A DNA stretch of 35,143 nt from positions 1-35,143 of IMG/VR virus record IMGVR_UViG_3300030406_004752; one strand, written 5' to 3'. A program made the translations under genes and the position numbers. Positions 1 through 5,182 of this stretch are shown in pieces. Within the stretch, counting starts at the first letter, position 1; the number at the start of each line of letters is the position of its first letter. The notes under the pieces are model-generated. The model did not search any database and was not told the DNA's origin. It saw nothing but the letters and a program-made list of their open reading frames with translations. The stretch comes from a virus.

Positions 1-100
1 CGTAAGGATCCGGAAACCCATATTCGAACCCTTCAAGGATGGTTTGGTTGTTACTAAACTGAGTGTATGTCTTGAAATCGACTCGCGTACGGGTGTCGGG
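1..100. repeat. Terminal overlap, left copy (circular map closure)
   Basis: Positions 3-100 are identical to 35046-35143. Position 1 also matches 35044, and position 2 (g) differs from 35045 (a). The overlap lies in the middle of the large terminase gene, and joining the ends keeps that gene in frame. It is therefore best read as assembly overlap of a circular map rather than a biological terminal repeat. The mismatch turns a Tyr codon TAT into TAC, so it is silent. It may be an edge error or a strain variant. Confidence 0.93.
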
Positions 101-556
101 GAAGATGAAGCTTTTACCAGTGAAGCCATTTTGCATGGAAAAGTTGATGTAACCATCCATGCTTTTTGTCTTCTTCTTCATCTCCCGGGGCATCATTTCC
201 CATATCGCAGCTTGCTGCACCTTAATTGAGGTGTCCTCGTTCTGGCTGAAGCATACCACATGGCCATCCCGACTCTCCGTCACAGCCTCCATCACTATCT
301 TTGCGAAACCAGTGGTCTTACCAGACCTGTTCCCCCCGAGAGCCAAACACTCATTATAGCTTTGCAACCCCTCGCGGATGCGTTCCCAACCCGGCAGATC
401 AAACCCATAACGAATGGGATCGCTGACACTTGCCTCTATCCGACCCTCATGTGCCTTGTGAAGCTGTTTTAGCAGGGGAAGGTTGTTGTCATACAGCCAA
501 ACTATTTCCTCCGCTGTTGGGGCTTCCAGAAATGGATGCTCAGTAAAACTAATCAT
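1..556 (-). CDS. terL: Terminase large subunit, N-terminal ATPase part (continues across the map junction)
   Basis: The large terminase is the motor that packages DNA through the portal. Reading the minus strand from ATG 556 and continuing at 35043 gives one 552-residue protein ending at 33941; 556 + 1103 bases makes an exact 553 codons with the stop. This part holds a Walker A motif, GGNRSGKT, at residues 74-81. A Walker B-like segment ending AWLDE (about residues 191-195) falls just across the junction. The start lies inside the end of the preceding 72-residue gene (GATGATTAG overlap), so the two are probably translationally coupled. The break is only an artefact of where the circle was opened. 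Identification rests on the ATPase motifs, the length, the C-terminal nuclease motifs and the neighbouring small terminase and portal genes. Confidence 0.93.
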   Translation of the reverse strand, partial: MISFTEHPFLEAPTAEEIVWLYDNNLPLLKQLHKAHEGRIEASVSDPIRYGFDLPGWERIREGLQSYNECLALGGNRSGKTTGFAKIVMEAVTESRDGHVVCFSQNEDTSIKVQQAAIWEMMPREMKKKTKSMDGYINFSMQNGFTGKSFIFPDTRTRVDFKTYTQFSNNQTILEGFEYGFPDPY

Positions 557-767
557 CTATCCAATCGATGTTCTGCAACTCCTGTTGAGATTTCTTCGCA
601 ACAAGGGCTAACAACACAGCTAGGTTTTCTTGGAAATGATCATTATCCACCTTGTTAAAGATGTCGTATTCAAACCCATGGTCTGTGATGGACGCCACCA
701 TCACCGTTTCCCATTCTGGGACAATGGTGTCCAAGGACTTCTCAACAAGCTGCATGTTTTTGTTCAT
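549..767 (-). CDS. Small hypothetical protein between the terminase subunits
   Basis: A 72-residue, mildly acidic protein with no motif I recognise. An upstream TTG in frame (776) is possible, but ATG 767 is the natural start: it lies two bases after the stop of the preceding gene (TAA at 771-769). Its last codons overlap the start of the large terminase by 8 bases, which indicates a coupled late-operon gene. The middle (residues about 20-45) looks mixed helical and strand, and the end is polar (Q/D/N). Its position suggests a packaging accessory role, but nothing in the sequence proves this. Confidence 0.75.
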   Translation of the reverse strand: MNKNMQLVEKSLDTIVPEWETVMVASITDHGFEYDIFNKVDNDHFQENLAVLLALVAKKSQQELQNIDWIDD

Positions 768-768
768 G

Positions 769-999
769 TTACTCAATGATCCTTCTTATCCCATGTCTGA
801 TTGGAGGAACCCTGAATGGGCTACGCTCAATGGTGGAGGCAGTGGGAGTTGCACCCACGTCCGAATGTGGTGACACTGTGACAGGTGACACTGTGACACC
901 CACTTTCGTCGAATCTGTTTCACCCCCAAAAATACGTTCCCAGCCCCGATTGTATGCATCCCGATCGGTGGTTCTGTCTTTGTTACCCTTACCGTTCAT
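769..999 (-). CDS. Small hypothetical protein with a basic N-terminal box and a repetitive S/T/P-rich middle
   Basis: A 76-residue protein starting at ATG 999, seven bases after a clear GGAGG ribosome site (1010-1006) that lies inside the end of the small terminase gene. The N-terminal part (MNGKGNKDRTTDRD, then YNRGWERIFGG) recalls, from memory, small proteins near the packaging genes of T7-like marine phages. Residues about 35-60 are low-complexity V/T/S/P with the repeated peptide VTVSP, produced by a 15 bp tandem repeat in the DNA (869-898). The C-terminus is basic (R/I-rich). No function can be assigned. Confidence 0.7.
   Translation of the reverse strand: MNGKGNKDRTTDRDAYNRGWERIFGGETDSTKVGVTVSPVTVSPHSDVGATPTASTIERSPFRVPPIRHGIRRIIE
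869..898. repeat. Two tandem copies of a 15 bp repeat, GGTGACACTGTGACA
   Basis: Copies at 869-883 and 884-898 are perfect. Each contains inverted GTGACA/TGTCAC-type elements, so the region also has dyad symmetry. The repeat lies in frame within the small gene at 769-999 and encodes the peptide VTVSP twice. It could be a slippage product or a protein-binding site in the terminase region. Confidence 0.85.
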
Positions 1000-1546
1000 C
1001 AACCACCTCCGCAGGTATAGCCTCATTAGCCATCTGGCTACGAGCTTGCTCCATAAGCTTTTTGTAATCGTCGTCCGTCCACACCTTCTCCTCGCGGCTG
1101 ATACTAGTTGCCTCTCCTCGGGCCAGCATAGCTTCGCGGCTACTGTTGGCCTTAGCTATGGAGATATCCTTGATGTCCTTGAAGGTGGGTTTTAGTTCAC
1201 CACTATCCATGCCATCACGCACACTCTCAATCATGTCCTCCTCCAGGCTGGTGATGTTGAGGTAGGAGTAGGAGGCTAGCCTGCCCCCGAGTTCACGCCA
1301 TTTACCCAACTGGTCAGCATAGGTGGAGATGATGCGTATCACCGTCGCCCGGTCATACTTGTACTTCTTGACCAAGCAGGTTTGGGACTTCCCTTGAGAA
1401 TGCAGGAATAGAATGTGGGCAGCCTTCTGAGGATCGTATCGCTCCAACAGCTTGACGTGTGGAGGAGCAGCAGCCTCAGCTCGACGGAGTTCGTCTTCAA
1501 TGGATGCTAACAATTCGTGCTTTATCGCTGCTTTATCGTCCTCCAC
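989..1546 (-). CDS. terS: Terminase small subunit (DNA-recognition protein)
   Basis: A 185-residue, highly charged protein placed two short genes upstream of the large terminase. Residues about 42-75 form a helix-turn-helix-like segment (AHILFLHSQGKSQ, then VKKYKYDRATVIRII), as expected for a subunit that binds the packaging site. Residues about 115-170 are a long helical region, probably for oligomerisation. The only plausible N-terminal start is GTG 1546; there is no in-frame ATG until residue about 105. A good promoter ends only about seven bases upstream, so the mRNA may be almost leaderless. Function is inferred from the HTH, size and context; no direct family motif proves it. Confidence 0.78.
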   Translation of the reverse strand: MEDDKAAIKHELLASIEDELRRAEAAAPPHVKLLERYDPQKAAHILFLHSQGKSQTCLVKKYKYDRATVIRIISTYADQLGKWRELGGRLASYSYLNITSLEEDMIESVRDGMDSGELKPTFKDIKDISIAKANSSREAMLARGEATSISREEKVWTDDDYKKLMEQARSQMANEAIPAEVVDER

Positions 1547-1552
1547 GATGGG

Positions 1553-1581
1553 AGAATATCAAAATGGGGCATTGGAGTCAA
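1553..1581 (-). promoter_or_regulatory. Sigma70-like late promoter ahead of the small terminase
   Basis: Minus-strand TTGACT (1581-1576), a 17-base spacer and TATTCT (1558-1553). The expected transcription start falls at about 1547-1545, essentially on the GTG start codon at 1546. It is the only good -35/-10 pair I found in the gap and would drive the packaging and virion operon. Confidence 0.6.
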
Positions 1582-1804
1582 CAATTTTTTGAGGGGCAGT
1601 TTATGAGTAGTAGTACAACCCCAGTCATAAGTAGCATCCCCTCCCCCCTCTGCTGCCAGCGGCAGCGGTGACAATCTAGCGACGAGCGTAGCGAGGAGAC
1701 AATTTTTGAGTCGATTTATAGTTGGCATGGATTTTGAACGGGTCGCGCGTGGGTGGTCAATTTGCTCTTTGGTTGGGGGATGATTCGCGGGCGGGTTGTG
1801 ACAC
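1582..1804. other. Non-coding gap between two minus-strand operons; possible packaging site
   Basis: About 220 bases with no convincing gene; the open frames here are shadows or lack a ribosome site. Visible structure (minus strand): a tight hairpin GCTGCC-GCT-GGCAGC, a purine run with GGGGGGAGGGG, repeated CGCTACGCTCGTCGC-type elements, and two near copies of CTCAAAAAATTGT, one just before the promoter at 1581. Repeat-rich DNA immediately upstream of a small terminase gene is a common place for cos or pac sites. That reading is inference only. Confidence 0.4.
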
Positions 1805-1835
1805 AAAAAAGCCGCAACCATTTACGGCGGCGGCT
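1805..1835 (-). terminator. Intrinsic terminator ending the leftward early operon
   Basis: On the minus strand AGCCGC (1835-1830) pairs with GCGGCT (1815-1810) around a 14-base loop, followed directly by six T (to 1805). It lies 25 bases after the stop of the 34-residue membrane protein gene (1861) and separates this operon from the late promoter at 1581. Confidence 0.7.
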
Positions 1836-1860
1836 GTGTTTCCGATCGTGTCCGTCGTCG

Positions 1861-1965
1861 CTAGTATCCTAGTAACAACAGAATCAGAAAAAGGATTGGC
1901 GCCAATAGTAAGCAAAGGCCTACAATCAGCGCGGCGGCGGTTTCTTCCTCCGGTGTCCGTCTCAT
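1861..1965 (-). CDS. 34-residue single-span membrane peptide
   Basis: ATG 1965 overlaps the stop of the HhH gene (ATGA). The product begins with a charged head, MRRTPEEE, followed by a continuous hydrophobic stretch (residues about 10-34, ending LILLLLGY): one transmembrane segment and almost nothing else. A terminator follows after 25 bases, so it is the last gene of the operon. The coupling and the clean amphipathic design argue that it is real despite its length. Tiny early phage membrane proteins include superinfection-exclusion, host-inhibitor and lysis-regulator proteins, but nothing here distinguishes between these. Confidence 0.65.
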   Translation of the reverse strand: MRRTPEEETAAALIVGLCLLLAPILFLILLLLGY

Positions 1966-2564
1966 TGTTCCGCCTCCCATTTCACGACGTCAACGTGGAA
2001 TCGGCTCACTGCGTCCGCGGTCGGTAGCTTCCTGTTCTGGCGGTTTCCGGCTACATGTTCACACCAACTGTCCCACCATTTCCGCGTTCCGTCGCGCTGG
2101 CAGTATTCAACATAGCGGTCAACGTGCTTTCGCTGTGTGGCGGGTTTCGCCTTCTTGTTCAACTTTACGAATGTTGGCGGCAGGTTCTCGCGTCGTAGGT
2201 TGTGCACGTCGAGGCAGGCGACGTCAAATCCCATTAGCTGGCATAGAAAGCCAGCCTTCGGCAATCCAAGACATGGAATCGAGGTCGCAAGCGTTACGGC
2301 TTCCTCGGTGGCGTCGCGGCTTCTTAGTCGCTCAAATTCCGGCAAAAGTCGCTTTGCGTGTTCGCGTCCGTATTTCAACCCGTCAGCCTTTTTTCCCCAA
2401 AGGCAAGCGGCTTTCAATCCGTCGCGGGCTATCTGTCGGCGTTGGCGGCGGCAAGTCGATAATCCGGCTTGGATCGTCGTCAATACGAACTCGAGCGAAT
2501 CGATGAATCCGGCTGGATTTGAGAACGTGTGGTTCTCGATTTCGGGCTGGTCGCGGCTATACAT
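1962..2564 (-). CDS. Helix-hairpin-helix protein, possibly of DNA glycosylase fold
   Basis: A 200-residue protein. Residues about 94-110 (ATSIPCLGLPKAGFLCQLMG) match a helix-hairpin-helix. It is followed by CLDVHN, with an Asp at about residue 119, in the spacing and style of the LPGVG...VDTH segment of the endonuclease III/HhH-GPD family. No iron-sulfur cysteine cluster is visible, and the Lys after the hairpin is shifted by one compared with endonuclease III. It may therefore be a distant or non-catalytic relative that binds DNA. The start is ATG 2564, six bases after AAGGAG, rather than the upstream TTG. It overlaps its neighbours on both sides (8 and 4 bases). A role in base excision, or in countering host restriction or repair, is conceivable but unproven. 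Confidence 0.65.
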   Translation of the reverse strand: MYSRDQPEIENHTFSNPAGFIDSLEFVLTTIQAGLSTCRRQRRQIARDGLKAACLWGKKADGLKYGREHAKRLLPEFERLRSRDATEEAVTLATSIPCLGLPKAGFLCQLMGFDVACLDVHNLRRENLPPTFVKLNKKAKPATQRKHVDRYVEYCQRDGTRKWWDSWCEHVAGNRQNRKLPTADAVSRFHVDVVKWEAEQ

Positions 2565-2904
2565 TTGCAACTCCTTCCTCGAGCGGCATTTCGTCGACTC
2601 GTCCGCAGGTTTTCACTGCGTCGCGTATTCGCTTCACTGCTTCCTCTAGGGTGTTGCGGCGGGTCATCTGTTCGAATCTGTCCGCAAGTAGTCCGATCGC
2701 CTCTTTTCGGGTTCTTCCGTGTCCGGTTCCGACCGTGCGTCCGGTTTCAAGCTCGGTCGCAATCCATCGATCGGCTCGGGTGGATCTTGTTTTTGATTTG
2801 GCAACACCAAAACGGATGCCGTTCATTTCGAAGGCGTATCCTTCAACTTCTCGGCGGTGTCCATTGTATAGGGCTATGCTGAATTTTTGCTTGGTCATGT
2901 TCAT
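2557..2904 (-). CDS. Hypothetical basic protein
   Basis: A 115-residue protein. The first half (KFSIALYNGHRREVEGYAFE and the residues after it) looks beta-rich and ends in a basic patch, KSKTRSTRADR. The second half is helical (residues about 65-100) with many Arg. ATG 2904 follows GGAAAG by seven bases; ATG 2898 is an alternative. It lies three bases after the stop of the 43-residue membrane gene and overlaps the HhH gene by 8 bases. I do not recognise the family. The charge pattern would suit nucleic acid binding. Confidence 0.7.
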   Translation of the reverse strand: MNMTKQKFSIALYNGHRREVEGYAFEMNGIRFGVAKSKTRSTRADRWIATELETGRTVGTGHGRTRKEAIGLLADRFEQMTRRNTLEEAVKRIRDAVKTCGRVDEMPLEEGVANV

Positions 2905-2907
2905 GAT

Positions 2908-3039
2908 CTATCTTTCCTTTGGTTGTGGGTTAGTGGGGTGGTTGCGGATTCGGTCGGCTGTTCGCCTTCCGGCGATTGCTCCTGCTATTGCTCCGGCAAT
3001 GGCTAAAGCGGCGGCGGCAGTTATAAGGGCGGCGTTCAT
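2908..3039 (-). CDS. 43-residue glycine-zipper membrane peptide
   Basis: ATG 3039 overlaps the previous stop (ATGA) and is preceded by an excellent ribosome site, AGGAGGTG, inside the end of the upstream gene. Residues 2-24 are hydrophobic Ala/Ile/Gly with the repeated pattern AIAGAIAGAIAG (small-xxx-small, a glycine zipper that favours helix packing in membranes). They are followed by a basic tail beginning RRTADRIR. The likely topology is one membrane helix with a cytoplasmic C-terminus. Function is unknown: pore-forming, exclusion and toxin-like roles are all possible. The strong ribosome site and coupling support translation. Confidence 0.72.
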   Translation of the reverse strand: MNAALITAAAALAIAGAIAGAIAGRRTADRIRNHPTNPQPKER

Positions 3040-3335
3040 GCGTTCACCTCCTCTTCTAGTCTTTTAATCTCTTTTGAGATTGAATAAAAAATCACCTCCT
3101 CAAAATCGTCTTGCATTTTTGCAGCTGCCGGGCGGCTCAAGAATGACGGCATTTCAATTTCGATTCCCATCTCGTCGGTGGCTACTTGAACGAAATCGGT
3201 AAAGCTGGCTTTGATCATCAACTGCTTCAACTCGACTAGTCTTTCCATTGTTTCGACAGCATTATTGGCGGTGTCGAGTTCCGCGGTATTTTTTTGATTT
3301 GTCATCTCGGAAATGGTCGCTCGATTTTTTCCCAT
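3036..3335 (-). CDS. Hypothetical protein, first gene of the leftward early operon
   Basis: An acidic, mostly helical protein of about 99 residues. Possible starts are TTG 3353, ATG 3335 and ATG 3305; none has a strong ribosome site, and I chose 3335 as the longest ATG form. Residues 25-60 and the C-terminal 20 residues (ending RLEEEVNA) look like amphipathic helices. It lies directly beside the operator-like region at 3354-3598 and is divergent from the replication operon. It would be well placed to encode a regulator, yet no DNA-binding motif is visible. Confidence 0.65.
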   Translation of the reverse strand: MGKNRATISEMTNQKNTAELDTANNAVETMERLVELKQLMIKASFTDFVQVATDEMGIEIEMPSFLSRPAAAKMQDDFEEVIFYSISKEIKRLEEEVNA

Positions 3336-3411
3336 TTCCGAAACTATTTTCAATTATTTTTGTGTATCGTAAAGCACGTTCGCGATTTCGGCTTGTCGAT
3401 CTTTTTTTTGC

Positions 3412-3550
3412 TTTACGGTAAAATGATTTGGCTTTGAAAAAATTTTGGATTTTTTGCTTTACTGTAAAGCACGCCGGGATGAACGGGGTCTACTAGGGGA
3501 GTGTGCCTAACCTAGGGGAGTGTGCTTAGACATCATTGGTTTACTGTAAG
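3412..3550. promoter_or_regulatory. Cluster of TTTACnGTAAA palindromes (putative operators)
   Basis: Three dyads of the same design lie between the divergent operons. TTTACGGTAAA (3412-3422) is perfect around its centre base. TGCTTTACTGTAAAGCA (3455-3471) has eight perfect base pairs. TTTACTGTAAG (3540-3550) has one mismatch. The half-site GTAAAGCACG occurs at 3369-3378 and again at 3464-3473. Centres are 46 and 82 bases apart. The pattern looks like binding sites for a dimeric regulator or a replication initiator. I could not find a convincing -35/-10 pair for either operon within it. Confidence 0.65.
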
Positions 3551-3589
3551 AAAACAAACTCGTTTGACAGATAGGGGAGTGTGCTTAGG
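3493..3589. repeat. Three direct repeats of TAGGGGAGTGTGCYTA
   Basis: Copies begin at 3494, 3513 and 3572. The second and third read TAGGGGAGTGTGCTTAG and the first has CCTAA in place of CTTAG. The first two are tandem with a 19 bp period; the third lies 59 bp further on, next to a TTGACA hexamer (3564-3569), and runs to just before the first gene of the replication operon. They could be iterons of an origin or activator sites. The third copy also carries an AGGGGAG element close to a possible GTG start at 3581. Confidence 0.75.
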
Positions 3590-3598
3590 TTGGAGGGG

Positions 3599-4444
3599 AT
3601 GACTAACAATAGCAATATAAAGAAACACCGCCTCAGTGGCGGTTTTGATCCCAAGGCGTATCGGTTTGTCGAGTCTTTCGACAATCGCAGTCCGTCTATC
3701 TTTGACGGTGATGCCATTGATCCCTTACCCGTAGAGGTGGCGGAATCGGTAAAGGTGAACGGCTATAGCCTAGACCATTGCACCCATTGTGGTGCTGCCC
3801 TGTTGAGCGGTGCTGTATATCAGCATGACAGCGGCGAGCATATCATTATCGGAACTACCTGTTCCGGTAGGTTGGACTTTGAGAGTGCTGGCGAGATACA
3901 AGCGGCACACCAAGCCAACCGGATGTACCTAGCTGGGCTTCGTAAGGCCATTAGGAAGTCGGAGAGGTGGTCGGTAGAGATCCGTTTCCTTGAAGCCGCT
4001 CGTGACGATGAGTCAATGGGCGATTGGGAGCGTGGCATCGCGGAGGATATGCTTCGCAAACTATCCAAGTATGGAAGCCTGAGCAACAGGCAAATAGAAT
4101 TCATACACCGCATCGTGAGGGAGTATCCCGAGAAGGAAGCCAAGCGGAAAGCCCGCGAGGCGGCGGACGCTGCTAGTAAGGCTACCGCTCCCGATTGGGA
4201 GAGCGGTCGTTACCCCATCGAAGGCACAGTGTTGGGGATTAAATACGTCGATACCGCGTGGGGGTATGCAATCAAATGCCTCATAGAGCTGGAGGATGGC
4301 CGGAGATGTTGGGGGAGTGTCCCATCCTCTCTTGACGTGGATAAGGGCGATGCTATAGCTATCACAGCCACATTCAGCCCATCACGCGACGACTCTAAGT
4401 TCGCATTTTTCAAACGACCAACAGCAACGAAAGTAGAAGCATGA
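3599..4444 (+). CDS. Zinc-finger protein with a predicted OB-like C-terminal domain
   Basis: A 281-residue protein, first gene of the rightward operon. I start at ATG 3599, directly after GGAGGGG; an in-frame GTG at 3581 would add six residues. Residues 60-88 carry HCTHCG and, 24 residues later, GTTCSG: a zinc-knuckle-like set (C61, C64, C88, with H60, H63, H76 or H81 as the fourth ligand). Residues about 100-185 are charged and helical. Residues about 200-275 (from RYPIEGTVLG, through WGYAIKCLIEL) look beta-rich, like an OB or nucleic-acid binding fold. Such proteins occur in phage replication modules; the specific role is unknown. Confidence 0.75.
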   Translation: MTNNSNIKKHRLSGGFDPKAYRFVESFDNRSPSIFDGDAIDPLPVEVAESVKVNGYSLDHCTHCGAALLSGAVYQHDSGEHIIIGTTCSGRLDFESAGEIQAAHQANRMYLAGLRKAIRKSERWSVEIRFLEAARDDESMGDWERGIAEDMLRKLSKYGSLSNRQIEFIHRIVREYPEKEAKRKAREAADAASKATAPDWESGRYPIEGTVLGIKYVDTAWGYAIKCLIELEDGRRCWGSVPSSLDVDKGDAIAITATFSPSRDDSKFAFFKRPTATKVEA

Positions 4445-4635
4445 CTAACCATTACACAGAAATAGACGGCGACCGATGGTCGATCGATTTTGAAATAGTT
4501 GAGGGGAATGTTGCCATTATAGACGTACGTCTAAATGGGCAGCTTATACCGTCTGAAATGATCTCCGAGGATTGGATCGAGAGAGAGGAGGAAAGAATAG
4601 AGTGCGAGGCGTTTGGGTTCCAAGTACACTCCTAA
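4441..4635 (+). CDS. Small acidic hypothetical protein
   Basis: A 64-residue protein whose ATG overlaps the preceding stop (ATGA), so it is probably coupled. The first 40 residues look beta-rich (WSIDFEIVEGNVAIIDVRL) and the rest is an acidic helix (IEREEERIE). No motif is recognised. Its 3' part overlaps the start of the winged-helix gene and carries the AGGAGG ribosome site for it. Confidence 0.7.
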   Translation: MTNHYTEIDGDRWSIDFEIVEGNVAIIDVRLNGQLIPSEMISEDWIEREEERIECEAFGFQVHS

Positions 4636-4871
4636 ACGGAACCCTCGGTCCAGCCGAGGCACTACTCGCCGGGTATATCGGCGGGTGGCCTGATGGCTGT
4701 TTTGCTTCCAATCAGCGTATTGGAGAGGACATCGGATTGTCTGAACATTACGTTCAGGAATTGATTGGCCGCTTGGTTAAGCGGGGCGTCATCCAGAAGA
4801 TGGGACGCAACCATACAAGGAAGATGCGCCTCTCAAAAAGGTACGCGCCTGATGCTATAGCCCAAGGCTAA
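4602..4871 (+). CDS. Winged helix-turn-helix protein
   Basis: An 89-residue protein. I start at GTG 4602, ten bases after AGGAGG (4587-4592), instead of TTG 4572. Residues about 12-75 form a winged-helix domain: a first helix (PAEALLAGYI), then SNQRIGEDIGLSEHYVQELI as the HTH, then a wing, KRGVIQKMGRN...RKMRLSKRY. This resembles HTH_36-type domains of replication initiators and phage regulators. It is the clearest DNA-binding protein near the control region, so it is a candidate to bind the palindromes or the repeats. It could equally be a replication initiator. Confidence 0.72.
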   Translation: MRGVWVPSTLLNGTLGPAEALLAGYIGGWPDGCFASNQRIGEDIGLSEHYVQELIGRLVKRGVIQKMGRNHTRKMRLSKRYAPDAIAQG

Positions 4872-4887
4872 TGATGCTATAGCCCAA
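4850..4887. repeat. Direct repeat TGATGCTATAGCCCAA (two copies)
   Basis: Perfect 16 bp copies at 4850-4865 and 4872-4887, a 22 bp period. The first encodes the end of the winged-helix protein (DAIAQ) and the second lies just after its stop. Two helical turns of spacing would put both copies on one face of the DNA, suggesting a binding site. Confidence 0.75.
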
Positions 4888-4933
4888 CATATAACATAGA
4901 TAACATATACCTATAATAATAATAATAACTAGT
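4888..4933. promoter_or_regulatory. AT-rich spacer with TATAAT, possible promoter or unwinding element
   Basis: A run of A/T with ATAACATA repeats and an (ATA)n tract containing TATAAT, directly upstream of the ATG at 4934. No -35 hexamer is visible at the right distance. Together with the direct repeat beside it, this could be a promoter or a DNA-unwinding element. Confidence 0.35.
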
Positions 4934-5182
4934 ATGACTAACAAAGATAATAAGATTGGTTTAGCGTCAGAGGTGTCTGACGCTTTCGGCTCCGCCGTTC
5001 AGCCCGCCCTCGGCGTAGGCTTTTTTATTAACCCTCCATCCTATCAACACTTCGTTCCCGAGATGGACGCGGCGTCGAAGATGGAACGCCTCTACATGGA
5101 GGAGTTGGAACGGCTCGAAAATGAGCCAACGCCCGAACAGGTGGATGAGCTGTTCGAAGCTCTGGGAAGGAGCTTCAAATGA
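4934..5182 (+). CDS. Small acidic hypothetical protein
   Basis: An 82-residue protein with a Gly/Ala-rich first half (residues 10-35, SAVQPALGVGFFINPPS) and an acidic helical second half (MERLYMEELERLENEP). The ATG follows an AT-rich stretch without a good ribosome site. The stop overlaps the next start (ATGA at 5179). It is unrecognised. The acidic helix could mediate protein binding. Confidence 0.65.
   Translation: MTNKDNKIGLASEVSDAFGSAVQPALGVGFFINPPSYQHFVPEMDAASKMERLYMEELERLENEPTPEQVDELFEALGRSFK

Noticed and set aside
1-100. Terminal overlap as a biological direct terminal repeat
   Set aside because: It falls inside the large terminase coding sequence, is only 98 bp long, and the gene is in frame when one copy is removed; an assembly overlap explains it better.
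776-1195. Plus-strand 139-codon frame
   Set aside because: Antisense shadow of the small terminase and the following gene, which have good ribosome sites and coupling.
1522-1821. Minus-strand 99-codon frame ahead of and overlapping the small terminase gene
   Set aside because: It has no ribosome site, runs through the terminator and the late promoter, and its composition is unlike a protein.
2519-3067. Plus-strand 182-codon frame
   Set aside because: Antisense shadow of the early operon; the minus-strand genes there overlap neatly and have strong ribosome sites.
3354-3598. Clear sigma70 promoters for the two divergent operons
   Set aside because: TTGACA at 3564-3569 has no acceptable -10 at 16-18 bases, and the minus direction shows no good pair; I did not annotate promoters here.
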